DNA from: UBA4093 sp036676455
Lineage (GTDB): Bacteria > Cyanobacteriota > Sericytochromatia > S15B-MN24 > UBA4093
Reading direction: 5' to 3'
Assembly: GCA_036676455.1 (NCBI GenBank)
Contig: JAKFCW010000082.1
Coordinates: 5,944-69,943 of the forward strand
DNA: 64,000 nt
Numbering within the stretch: position 1 is the stretch's first letter; the number at the start of each line of letters is the position of its first letter. A program made the translations under genes and the position numbers. Positions 1 through 8,670 of this stretch are shown piece by piece. A model generated the notes under the pieces. The model did no database searches. It was not told the origin of the DNA and saw nothing but the letters and a program-made list of their open reading frames with translations.

Positions 1-467
1 TCGCGCGGATCGAGGGCGTCACCAACGCCGTCACCGTCCAGGGAGACGCCGTGGGCGAGGTCACCTTCTCGGGGCCCGGCGCCGGTCGCGGACCGACCGC
101 CAGCGCCGTCGTCGGCGATCTGCTCAACGTCGCGAGCCTGCTCGACTCTCCCGACCGCATGATGGCCTGCATCCAAACCCGCTCGCTCAGCCCCGTGCCC
201 CTGGACGAGGTCGATTCCGCCTTCTACCTGCGCCTCAAGGCCAAGGACGTGCCGGGCGTGCTGGGAGCCGTCGGCACCTGCTTCGGGACGCACCGGGTCT
301 CCGTGCGGTCGTTCGTTCAGCATCCCGCCGAAGGAGGGCATGCCGAGCTGGTCATCGTCACCCACCGGGTGCGCGAGGCCAGCTTCCGCGCCGCCGTCCG
401 CGAGATCGCCGCGATGAGCGCCATCCAGGAAATCGCCAACGTCATCCATGTCGAGGAGCAAGTATGA
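1..467 (+). CDS. hom: homoserine dehydrogenase, C-terminal part (cut by window start)
   Basis: This is the C-terminal end of homoserine dehydrogenase, which reduces aspartate semialdehyde to homoserine in the threonine/methionine branch. The reading frame is open from base 3, so the gene begins before the window. Visible are the end of the catalytic domain (a GPGAGRGPTASAVVGDL stretch, typical of the family) and a C-terminal ACT regulatory domain starting at FYLRLKAKDVPGVLGAVG, which in this family senses threonine. The stop codon overlaps the start of thrC by four bases (ATGA), so the two are translationally coupled. The N-terminal NAD(P)-binding domain cannot be seen. The family call is secure. 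Confidence 0.93.
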   Translation, partial: ARIEGVTNAVTVQGDAVGEVTFSGPGAGRGPTASAVVGDLLNVASLLDSPDRMMACIQTRSLSPVPLDEVDSAFYLRLKAKDVPGVLGAVGTCFGTHRVSVRSFVQHPAEGGHAELVIVTHRVREASFRAAVREIAAMSAIQEIANVIHVEEQV

Positions 468-1543
468 TCACCGCAGCCGCCCGCCGCTGGCGCGGGCTCA
501 TCCCCGAGTACGGCCGTTTCCTGCCGGTCACGGACGCCACCCCCGTCGTCACCCTGGGAGAAGGCGCCACGCCCCTGGTTCAGCTGGAGCGCATCCCCGT
601 GGCCCTCGGCCTGAGCGACTTGCAGCTCTATGTGAAGCTGGAGGGCGCCAACCCGACCGGCTCGTTCAAGGATCGCGGCATGACCATGGCGGTGAGCAAG
701 GCCAAGGAAGCGGGTTCCGAGGCGCTGATCTGCGCATCGACCGGCAACACCTCGGCCGCGATGGCGGCGTATGCCGCGAGAGCCGGCATGCGCTCGTTCA
801 TGCTCGTTCCCGACGGCTACGTGGCCCTGGGCAAGCTCGCTCAGGGGATTCACTACGGTGCGAAGGTCATCCCGGTGCGCGGAAACTTCGACGCGGCGCT
901 GAGCCTGGTGCGGGCGATCGCCGAGCGCTACCCCGTCACCCTGGTCAACTCGGTCAACCCCTTCCGGATCGACGGCCAGCAAACCGGCGCCTTCGAGGTC
1001 TGCGACCAGCTGGGCGGCGTGCCTGACGTGCTCGCCATCCCCGTGGGCAACGCCGGCAACATCACCGCCTACTGGAAGGGCTTCAACGCCTACCGCTCGC
1101 ACGGCGTCACCGACGCGCTGCCCAGGATGTTCGGCTTCCAGGCGGCGGGCGCGGCTCCCATCGTCAACGGCGCGCCCGTGGCCAAGCCCGAGACCATCGC
1201 CACCGCCATCCGGATCGGCAACCCCGCCAGCTGGCAGGGCGCCCTGAGCGCCATCCAGGAATCTCAGGGCCTGATCGACGCCGTCACCGACGCCGAGATC
1301 CTGGAAGCCTACCGCATGCTGGGCCGCATGGAAGGGATCTTCTGCGAGCCGGCCTCGGCCGCCTCGGTGGCAGGCATCCTCAAGCTCGCCAGGGCCGGCA
1401 AGCTCCAGGGCACGGAGCGGATCGTCTGCGTGCTGACGGGCAACGGCCTCAAGGACCCGGACACGGCCATGAAGGGCATCGACCAGGCGCCCGAGGTCGT
1501 GGACGCCACGGAAGCCGACGTGCTACGAGCGATGGGGTTCTAA
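464..1543 (+). CDS. thrC: threonine synthase
   Basis: PLP-dependent threonine synthase, which converts O-phosphohomoserine to threonine in the cytoplasm. The 359-residue length fits the short bacterial class. The PLP lysine is K69 in the GSFKDRGM motif. The phosphate-binding glycine stretch PVGNAGNITAYWKG and a CxSTGNTSAAMAAYAA segment are typical of fold-type II PLP enzymes. The ATG start overlaps the hom stop, giving a hom-thrC operon; a thrB homoserine kinase is not next to it and may lie elsewhere. The 3' end overlaps the stop of the convergent cyclase gene by four bases. Confidence 0.95.
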   Translation: MITAAARRWRGLIPEYGRFLPVTDATPVVTLGEGATPLVQLERIPVALGLSDLQLYVKLEGANPTGSFKDRGMTMAVSKAKEAGSEALICASTGNTSAAMAAYAARAGMRSFMLVPDGYVALGKLAQGIHYGAKVIPVRGNFDAALSLVRAIAERYPVTLVNSVNPFRIDGQQTGAFEVCDQLGGVPDVLAIPVGNAGNITAYWKGFNAYRSHGVTDALPRMFGFQAAGAAPIVNGAPVAKPETIATAIRIGNPASWQGALSAIQESQGLIDAVTDAEILEAYRMLGRMEGIFCEPASAASVAGILKLARAGKLQGTERIVCVLTGNGLKDPDTAMKGIDQAPEVVDATEADVLRAMGF

Positions 1544-4500
1544 TCTCTTCGCGTCCCCAGCGCCTCGAAGCCCTCGCGGGCCCTGTTCAGGTGCGCTTGG
1601 CGCTCGGGGTCGGCGGCATCCAGATGCCTGCCAAGCGAGGATTGGGCCAGCGCCCGGTCGAAGGGAAGCCCCAGCGTCTCGCTGAGTGAGAGGCTTTGCC
1701 GCCAGAGGCGGATAGCCTTGGCCTTTTTCCCTTGCAGCCATAGCATGCGGCCGCGGTGGAGCAGGGCGCGCGGCTTCCCGATGGGGAAGATCGCCGCGTA
1801 CTGCTCCAGCCCCTTGCAGGCCATGTGCGCGAAACGCGCGAGCCTCGCGTCCTCGGGGGCCTGTTCCCAGAGATCCAGGCAGACTTCCGCCGCCGCGGCA
1901 TAGCCGTCGAAGCTTGAGACCAGGGTCGGGCGAATCTGCTCCATCAGGGCCAGGGCCCGCTCGAGCAGATCGCGCGCGCGCGAAACCTCTCCCTTCCTCA
2001 AGTTCGCCAGCGCCAGCAGCGCGAAAGGCCTCAGCTGCAGCGACGTGCCGAAGTCCGGCTGCGAGAGCGCCTCTTCCAGGAAGGCGATCGCCTCGTCCCA
2101 GTTCCCCCGCATCAGGGTGCACTGCGCCTCGACCAGGCGACCGATTCCGATCAGCTGCGAGTCGTTCCGGCGTTGCGCCTCGGCGACCATCTGGGCGCTA
2201 TCCAGCGCCACGGCGTCGAAGTTTCCGTGGAAGGCTTCCACCAGCCCCATGAAGAAGCGGATCTCGCTGGTGCGGCGGATGTCGCCCAGCTGACTCGAGA
2301 TGGACAGGGCCTGGTGGTAGGCCGCACGGGCCGCCTCCCAGCGGCCCATCCCGACATCGTAGGTCCCGGTGACGAAGTGCGTCCAGGCCAAGGCGGGCAG
2401 GTTGCCCTGCCGCTGCGCCAGGTCCAGGGCCAGCCCGCGGTAGCGTTCGGCGAGCCCATGCAGGCGCGCGATGCCCGCCGACAACGCGAGGTTGCCGTAG
2501 ATGCGCGCCTGGTCCGGCGAGGGCGCCGAGCGCTCGGCCAGATTCAGGCCGCGCAGCGAGGCATCGATCATGGCGAGCGGATCGTTCGAGAGGTAGTGAA
2601 TCTGCATCAAACGCCCGTAGGCCAGGGCCGCGACCTTGTGGCGGGGATCCAGAGCCCTCGAAGTGTCGGGGGGGCGTAGGCGGTGCCGCGCCTGGCGCAT
2701 GACCTGGCCCAGCAGGCCGAGCAGGCGGGAGGCGCGATTCCGGGGGACGGGGAAGCCGAGCGAGGAGAGGGTCGCATCGAGCATCCGACGGGCATCCTCG
2801 GCGCGTCCCAGGCCGTAGGAGGCCTCGGCTAGCTTCCGCGACCATTCCGCCTGCTGAAGTGCGTCTCCGTGAGTGGCCTTTCGGCTCACGGCCAGGGCAT
2901 CCGCCAGGAAAGCGGCCGCTTCCTCGTAGGCTCCGTTATCCAGTGCCTGCTCTCCGGCGAGACCGAGGTAGACGACGGCCTTTTCAGTCTGCTCGGCGCG
3001 GCTCCAGTGGTGAGCCAGGGCCGGGTAGTAAGGCGCCAGGTCCGCGCCGTGGCGTCGCTCGAGCCATTCCGCCACGGCCTGATGCAGCTGCTGGCGCTGG
3101 GAGAAGAGCATGAGGTTGTAAACCACCTCCTGGGTGAGCGCGTGCTTGAACTGACATGCGCCGTCGAGGAGGGTGACGAGGTCGAGGGCTTCGAGGGCGT
3201 GCAGACATTGCGGCAGGGAGTGGCGGTCGGCCTCGATGGGGTGGACGGCCTTCAGGAGGTCCAGCGGGAAGGTTCGGCCGATGACGCTCGCGATCTTGAG
3301 GGTGAGCTGCTCGGAGAGCGAGAGGCGGTCGATCCGGCTGGTGATGATGCCCTGCACGGTGTCGGGCAGGTCCAGCGCGTCGAGATCGGGCGCGTCGGGG
3401 TCCAGGGAACACATGCCGTCGACGATTCGCAGGGTGCCCGCGTCGCGCAGGGCGTAGGCGAGCTGCTCGCTGAAGAAGGGATGGCCCTCCGCCTTGCGGA
3501 TGATCAGCTCCGCCACGCGCTCGGGCAGGGTTTCCACCCCCAGGCAGCTGCAAACAATCGTCCTGATGGCGTCAGGGCCCAGGTGATCGAGGTGTATGCG
3601 GGTGGTGGTGGGGGTCTCGAGGATGCGCAGCGCGTCCTCGGGGGGGTTCTCGTCGAGCGGGCGCAAGGTCAGGAGGATCAGGGCGTTGGGGAGGAACTGG
3701 CTGGTGCGGGCGACGAGGGCCCATGAGGCCGAGTCCAGCCAGTGGGCATCCTCGAGGACCAGGAGCATGGGGGCGTCCGCCGAGGCCATGTGCAGGACGC
3801 GCAGCAGCAGATCGCGGGTATTCGAGATGCGCAGCTCGCCGGAGAGCTGCATGGTGATCTCGTTGTCGGGGAGGTCGAGGGGCAGGACCGAGTTGAGCAG
3901 TGGCGCCAGGCGCATGGCCTCGGGATCCGGCTGCAGGTGGCTGTAGACGCGTTTCCGCCAGGCATCCGTGCGGGACAAGGGCTGGGTCAGAGGGGCGGTG
4001 GCGTGGTGCAGGGTTTCGAGCTGGAAGAGCTGGGTGAAGATGGGCTGCCAAGCATGGTAGGGGGTGCCCTTCTCGATGGACTCGCCCAGGCCGACGTAGG
4101 CGGAAAGGCCGATGGCCTTGGCCTCCTGAAGGGCGATCGCCGCCAGCTGGGACTTGCCGAGGCCGGCCCGGCCTTCGAGCACGACGACTCCGCCCGTGCC
4201 ATGGGCTTTGAGGCTACCCAGGCGCTCACGCAAGAGCCGTGACTCGGCGTCTCTGCCCACCAGCGCCGTCCGCTGAGGCGCCACCCGGCGCTCTGACTTG
4301 CCCAGCGGGCGGTAGACGTCGAGGGGAGCGGCGCGGCCGCGCAGGGTAAGGGTGGTTGGCGGGCCGAACGCCGCGCGCTCGCTTGCTTCGTGATAGGTGG
4401 CAGCGTCGCAGAGCACGTCGTCGGAGGCGGCCTGCATGAGGCGGGCGGCGGTGTTCACGATGTCCCCGATGATGGTGTACTCGCGGCGGCGGGAGTTGCC

Positions 4501-5571
4501 GATCTCGCCGCAGAAGGCCCGCCCGGTCGAGATCCCGATGGAGCTTTCCAGTCCGCGGGCTGCGAGGCTCTCCTGGATCTCCAGGGCCACGCGCACGCCT
4601 CGCAGGGCGTCGTCCTCGTGAGCCAGGGGGGGCAAGCCGAGGACGGCCACCACGGAGACCCCCTTCTCGTCGAGGCTGAGCTTGTTGATGGTTCCCTCGT
4701 AGCGCTCGAGGATCGCCTGCAGCGCGTCCGCCGTCTCCTGGGCGTGCTCGAGGGTCGTGCCCTGGGTCAGGTCCGGCAGGCTGATGAACAGGACGGTCAC
4801 CTTGCGCAGCTCGGCGAGCCAGCCGCCTTGCTCGGCTCTGACCCGCTCGAGGACCGCTTCGGGGAGGAATCCCTGCAGCGTCTCTTCGTCGTCTTGGCTC
4901 AGGGGCGTGCTGGATAGCGGCCGGGGTGGAAGCCTGCGGCGAATGGCCAGCAGGTGATAAGCACCTCCGGGAAGCGGGCGGACGACACCCTCGTCGGCGA
5001 TCAGCTCGAAGGCTTCGGGGGCCAGGACCACGTCGCCGGGGCTTCCCTGAGGCAGGACCGAGCCGAGCTGAGCCACGCCGCGGCCCGAGAAGAGCAGCTC
5101 CCAGCGCCGGCGGCGACCTCCGATGCGCGAGAGCATGAGCGAGCCGGCGCCGACGCCGACGCGCAAGGAAAGGGTGTCTCCGGCCTGGAGGGGGGATTGC
5201 CAGCCGGACGCCTGGATGGCGAGGGCGCACTGGGAGGCGCGCAGGCAGAGGGTCGCGAGGTCCTCGCCGGCCATGTCGGAAGGCCAGAGCGCGATCAGGG
5301 CGTCTCCGGCGAAGGTGATCACGTCGCCGCCGTGGGCCTCGACCAAGGCGATCAGGTGTCCGAAGTAGGAGTTGAGGATGTTGCTGAGGACCTCTTCGCC
5401 GGCGGGATGCTGGGAGAGGGTCTCGGCCAGGCGGGTGAAGCCCGAGATGTCCGCCATGAGGACGGCCGCCTCGGTGCGGTGCTGGGACGGAGTATGAAGC
5501 GGCCCGCCGCGCACGTGGTGGGTGACCCAGGCGGGGACGTAGCTTGCGATCGTGTCCAGGATTGGCGGCAT
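1540..5571 (-). CDS. soluble adenylyl cyclase-like protein with AAA ATPase and TPR domains
   Basis: A 1343-residue cytoplasmic protein with the architecture of bicarbonate-type soluble adenylyl cyclases: two class III cyclase domains (about 33-210 and 257-400), an NTPase with Walker A GRAGLGKS near 467-474, then a long helical TPR-like C-terminal half. Domain 1 keeps both metal-binding aspartates (D41 in MADISG, D90 in FAGDAL). Domain 2 has lost the first of these (FISLPD) but keeps the nucleotide-binding lysine (K303 in LDEKG) and the Asn/Arg pair (N373, R377 in IVNTAAR). The two domains therefore complement each other to make one active site, as in mammalian sAC. Activity and ligand are inferred. 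An AAGGG motif precedes the ATG. It may instead act mainly as a regulatory ATPase. Confidence 0.85.
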   Translation of the reverse strand: MPPILDTIASYVPAWVTHHVRGGPLHTPSQHRTEAAVLMADISGFTRLAETLSQHPAGEEVLSNILNSYFGHLIALVEAHGGDVITFAGDALIALWPSDMAGEDLATLCLRASQCALAIQASGWQSPLQAGDTLSLRVGVGAGSLMLSRIGGRRRRWELLFSGRGVAQLGSVLPQGSPGDVVLAPEAFELIADEGVVRPLPGGAYHLLAIRRRLPPRPLSSTPLSQDDEETLQGFLPEAVLERVRAEQGGWLAELRKVTVLFISLPDLTQGTTLEHAQETADALQAILERYEGTINKLSLDEKGVSVVAVLGLPPLAHEDDALRGVRVALEIQESLAARGLESSIGISTGRAFCGEIGNSRRREYTIIGDIVNTAARLMQAASDDVLCDAATYHEASERAAFGPPTTLTLRGRAAPLDVYRPLGKSERRVAPQRTALVGRDAESRLLRERLGSLKAHGTGGVVVLEGRAGLGKSQLAAIALQEAKAIGLSAYVGLGESIEKGTPYHAWQPIFTQLFQLETLHHATAPLTQPLSRTDAWRKRVYSHLQPDPEAMRLAPLLNSVLPLDLPDNEITMQLSGELRISNTRDLLLRVLHMASADAPMLLVLEDAHWLDSASWALVARTSQFLPNALILLTLRPLDENPPEDALRILETPTTTRIHLDHLGPDAIRTIVCSCLGVETLPERVAELIIRKAEGHPFFSEQLAYALRDAGTLRIVDGMCSLDPDAPDLDALDLPDTVQGIITSRIDRLSLSEQLTLKIASVIGRTFPLDLLKAVHPIEADRHSLPQCLHALEALDLVTLLDGACQFKHALTQEVVYNLMLFSQRQQLHQAVAEWLERRHGADLAPYYPALAHHWSRAEQTEKAVVYLGLAGEQALDNGAYEEAAAFLADALAVSRKATHGDALQQAEWSRKLAEASYGLGRAEDARRMLDATLSSLGFPVPRNRASRLLGLLGQVMRQARHRLRPPDTSRALDPRHKVAALAYGRLMQIHYLSNDPLAMIDASLRGLNLAERSAPSPDQARIYGNLALSAGIARLHGLAERYRGLALDLAQRQGNLPALAWTHFVTGTYDVGMGRWEAARAAYHQALSISSQLGDIRRTSEIRFFMGLVEAFHGNFDAVALDSAQMVAEAQRRNDSQLIGIGRLVEAQCTLMRGNWDEAIAFLEEALSQPDFGTSLQLRPFALLALANLRKGEVSRARDLLERALALMEQIRPTLVSSFDGYAAAAEVCLDLWEQAPEDARLARFAHMACKGLEQYAAIFPIGKPRALLHRGRMLWLQGKKAKAIRLWRQSLSLSETLGLPFDRALAQSSLGRHLDAADPERQAHLNRAREGFEALGTRRD

Positions 5572-5825
5572 GGGGCCCTTGCGGCAGGTGAAGGGAACGC
5601 GAACATTGTACCCGCCGCCTGGCGACTCGTCTCAAGGGCGAGCGGCCGAGACGCGGGCAAGCATGGGCGTTACAATATTAAAACAGCGTTAAAATTATTA
5701 GAAACGCGTTAACCGGCCGATAAGTCTTGTAACACCAGCTTGTCTGAGACGCCGGCCTCCGTGTAAGGTTTAAATTAAGGTTAAGGCTCAAATGACAATT
5801 TCCCCTGGGGATCACGGAGGCGGGC

Positions 5826-7130
5826 ATGGTGAATTCCTCGACGATGAAGGCGGCTCTCGCGGGCATGCTCGCGGTCACGGCCCTCGCGGGCTGCGGTGCC
5901 GTCACGCCGGCGGGAACGGGGAAGCTGGCAGTACTTGAGCTGAGTCTCGAGGCCAACGCCCAGGTCTATGCCCAGGCGGGCGAGGCCCAGGTGATCATCA
6001 AGCGGCGCCCTGGCGTGGCGGGGGCCTTCGACGCGGCCCCCTACGGCCTGCGCTCGGCGCGCTACGTGGCGGGCCTCGACGTGCAGGTGGCCAGCCTGCC
6101 TTCCAGCGAGCTCAAGGCCACCCTCGAGCGGCTGCGCCGCGACCGCGACGTCCTCTACGCCGAGCCCGCCGTCAGGGTGAAGGCCTTCGACCTGCCTTCC
6201 GAGTCGCACGCCGATAGCAACACGATCGACGCAGCCGAGCCGGAAGCCGTTCACCTGAATGATCCGCTGTTCCGGCAGCAGTACGCCCCCCAGCTCACCC
6301 AGGCGACCGATGCGTGGGCCCGCACGGCGGGCCGCGGCGTGACGGTGGCCATCGTGGACACGGGCATCGACCCCGGGCATCCCGACCTGCGGGCGAACCT
6401 GGTGGCGGGCTACAACTCCCTGACGCGCACGGCCAACACCCGGGACGACAACGGGCACGGCACGCATTGCGCGGGCATCACCGCCGCGCAGGCCGGCAAC
6501 AACGAGGGCATCACCGGCATCGCCCCGCAAGCCAAGCTCATGCCCATCAAGGTGCTGGCAGCCGATGGCGGCGGGTCGGATGCCTCGGTCGCCGAGGGCA
6601 TCGTCTGGGCCGTCGATCACGGCGCGCAGGTCGTCAGCCTCAGCCTGGGCGGCCCCACCGAGAGCAAGGTGATGAGGGACGCCGTCGCCTACGCCCTTGC
6701 CCGCAGAGCGGTGGTGGTGGCCGCGATGGGCAACGACGGCATCAACGAGCGCAGCTTCCCCGCGGCGTTCCCCGGCGTGATCGCAGTGGGTGCGTCGGAT
6801 GCCCGCGACGCGATCGCCGATTTCTCGCAGTGGGGCAACTGGATCTCGGTGGCCGCGCCCGGCGTGCAGATCCTGTCGACCCTTCCCACCTACCAGGTCG
6901 AGCTTAACAACTCCGGCTTCCCGCTGCGCTACGGCGCCATGGACGGCACGTCCATGGCCACTCCGGCGGTCGCGGGCCTTGCCGCGATGCTCAAGAGCGT
7001 CCAGCGCAATGCCACGCCGGCCCAGGTCAAGGCCCGCATCGAGCAGACCGCCGTGCGCGTGAACAGCAGGAACGGCTTCAACCCGTACTTCGGTTTCGGC
7101 CGGATCAACGTCGCGGCCGCCCTGCGCTAA
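5826..7130 (+). CDS. subtilisin-family serine protease, lipoprotein
   Basis: A secreted subtilase (peptidase family S8). The start is fixed by GGAGG at 5816-5820, five bases upstream of ATG. A signal peptide ends in the lipobox LAGC near residue 22, so the mature protein should be lipid-anchored. Residues about 50-125 look like an I9-type inhibitor propeptide. The catalytic triad is intact: Asp in VAIVDTGID, His in NGHGTHCAGI and Ser in DGTSMATPAVAGLA. At 434 residues it resembles fervidolysin-like proteases without extra C-terminal domains. It stands alone between the divergent cyclase and a convergent histidine kinase. The substrate is unknown. Confidence 0.93.
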   Translation: MVNSSTMKAALAGMLAVTALAGCGAVTPAGTGKLAVLELSLEANAQVYAQAGEAQVIIKRRPGVAGAFDAAPYGLRSARYVAGLDVQVASLPSSELKATLERLRRDRDVLYAEPAVRVKAFDLPSESHADSNTIDAAEPEAVHLNDPLFRQQYAPQLTQATDAWARTAGRGVTVAIVDTGIDPGHPDLRANLVAGYNSLTRTANTRDDNGHGTHCAGITAAQAGNNEGITGIAPQAKLMPIKVLAADGGGSDASVAEGIVWAVDHGAQVVSLSLGGPTESKVMRDAVAYALARRAVVVAAMGNDGINERSFPAAFPGVIAVGASDARDAIADFSQWGNWISVAAPGVQILSTLPTYQVELNNSGFPLRYGAMDGTSMATPAVAGLAAMLKSVQRNATPAQVKARIEQTAVRVNSRNGFNPYFGFGRINVAAALR

Positions 7131-7164
7131 AGCGCCCCCCCACCACATACGACCGGTCCAGAGG

Positions 7165-7962
7165 CTAGGCAGGCCTCGGCGCAGCCAGCGGCAGCGTCGG
7201 GGTCTTCTGCCGCTCGGCGTAGACGCCCGCGAGGCTGGAGGGCAGGGTGAAGGTGAAGGAAGTCCCCTTGCCGAGCTCGCTCGTGACCTGGATGCTTCCG
7301 CCGTGGGCCTCCACCAGTTGCTTGGCGATCATGAGCCCGAGGCCCGTGCCGCCCTGATTGTGCCGCACCTGGTAGAAGCTCTCGAAGAGCCGTGACAGCG
7401 ATTCGCGCGGGATGCCGATGCCCGTGTCGGTCACCCGGAACGCGATCCGATCGCCCTGGGGATGGGCGCTCAGAAGGACCGTGCCCCCTTCCGGCGTGAA
7501 CTTGAGCGCGTTGGAGAGCAGGTTGTTGAAGATCTGCCGCAGGCGCTGGGGATCGGCATGGACCTTTGGCAGGGACGGCGAGGCCTTGATCGTGACCGTG
7601 ACCTTGCGTTTCTCGGCCAGGGGAGCGAAGGAGTCGGCGATCGCCCGCAAGGCCTCCTGCGGAGAAACCATGCTCCGCTCCAGCTCCATGCGCCCCTCGT
7701 TCAGCTTGACGTAATCCAGGACGTCGTTGACCAGCGACTCGATCTGCTCGGCGCCCTCTCGGATCTGCCCCAGGTAGTGGAACTGCTGATCGGTCAGGGG
7801 ACCTGCGACCTGGTCGGCCATCAGCTCCGAGAAGCCGGTGATGATGCAAAGCGGCGTGCGAAGCTCGTGCACGATCGACGCGAAAAGCGTCTCGGAAGAG
7901 AGTCGCATGGCGGGAGGGGGGGCCTCGCGACGAGGCAGAAGATGCGTTAGACGGGTAATCAT
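7165..7962 (-). CDS. histidine kinase without a recognisable sensor domain
   Basis: A 265-residue two-component histidine kinase. The phospho-accepting His is H32 in a VHELRTPL H-box. The ATPase boxes follow: N-box NLLSNALKFTPEGG, G1-box DTGIGIP and G2-box GGTGLGLMIAKQLVEAHGG. The start at 7962 is chosen because GGAGGAGAG lies just upstream; a longer reading frame to 8028 has only a basic, unconserved extension. There is no transmembrane segment and no PAS or GAF domain, so the protein is soluble and probably takes its input from a partner. No response regulator is adjacent. A further kinase at 45453 in this window is similarly stripped down. Confidence 0.9.
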   Translation of the reverse strand: MITRLTHLLPRREAPPPAMRLSSETLFASIVHELRTPLCIITGFSELMADQVAGPLTDQQFHYLGQIREGAEQIESLVNDVLDYVKLNEGRMELERSMVSPQEALRAIADSFAPLAEKRKVTVTIKASPSLPKVHADPQRLRQIFNNLLSNALKFTPEGGTVLLSAHPQGDRIAFRVTDTGIGIPRESLSRLFESFYQVRHNQGGTGLGLMIAKQLVEAHGGSIQVTSELGKGTSFTFTLPSSLAGVYAERQKTPTLPLAAPRPA

Positions 7963-8112
7963 CTCTCTCCTCCGGAAACGGGCGCGCGTGCGTTTACCGT
8001 TTCGGCGTGCGTTCGTTAAGTTTTGCAAAGCATCCGATTAAATCGTAGCGCGTCCGGGATCGGAGGGGATTGTGCAAAACGACGAAATTTGCTCTCCCCC
8101 GCCCCGGGCGGA

Positions 8113-8670
8113 TCAGGGCTTGCGCAGGTAGACCCTGAGGGTCAAGGAGGCTTGCAGCTGCTCGGTAGCTTCCTCGGCGGTCGCGATCTCGAAGAGGGCG
8201 ACGCCGCGCACCGGCTCCGAGGCCTCGAGATCCCCGATGAAGGCCGCGACCGCCTCGTAAGAGCCCTTCAGGCTCACCTCGACCGTATGGCTCATGAGGG
8301 CCCCGTGATCCTCGGCCTGCGGATCCACCTTGGTCTCGACCAGGCGCGCCCCGGCCCTGGCGGCCTGGCTGGCCAGCAAGCGCTGGATGGCGACCGTGGG
8401 GCTCTCGTGGGCCGCCGGTACCAGGGGCGCCAGATGCTCCTCGCTGGGCGCGGGCAAGGGCGCGCTCTCGCGCGGCGCCAGGGCCGCGGCCAGCTGCGCA
8501 TGGGCCTGGCGCGTACTCGCCTCGAGATCGCGCGCCCGATTGAGCCGGCTGATCGCCGGGTCCACCAGCAGCATGGTGATCAGCACCGCCTCGACGAAGA
8601 ACGCGAATCCCAGCAAGAGTCGGCGATCGCGCCGCGACAAGGTCACTCCCGGCTGCTGCGCGCGCGTCAT
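8113..8670 (-). CDS. pilO: type IV pilus inner-membrane protein PilO-like
   Basis: A 185-residue bitopic protein: a short basic N-terminus, one transmembrane helix (about residues 20-38, LLLGFAFFVEAVLITMLLV), a coiled-coil linker and a small periplasmic ferredoxin-like domain ending in LTLRVYLRKP. Size, topology and position directly after the PilM-PilN gene (four-base overlap) identify it as the PilO/GspM-type component of the pilus alignment complex. Sequence identity in this family is low, so the call rests mainly on context. Confidence 0.75.
   Translation of the reverse strand: MTRAQQPGVTLSRRDRRLLLGFAFFVEAVLITMLLVDPAISRLNRARDLEASTRQAHAQLAAALAPRESAPLPAPSEEHLAPLVPAAHESPTVAIQRLLASQAARAGARLVETKVDPQAEDHGALMSHTVEVSLKGSYEAVAAFIGDLEASEPVRGVALFEIATAEEATEQLQASLTLRVYLRKP

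Noticed and set aside
4226..5635. A 469-codon minus-strand frame overlapping the cyclase N-terminus
   Set aside because: Arg/Pro-rich translation of another frame of the cyclase, which itself has intact motifs.
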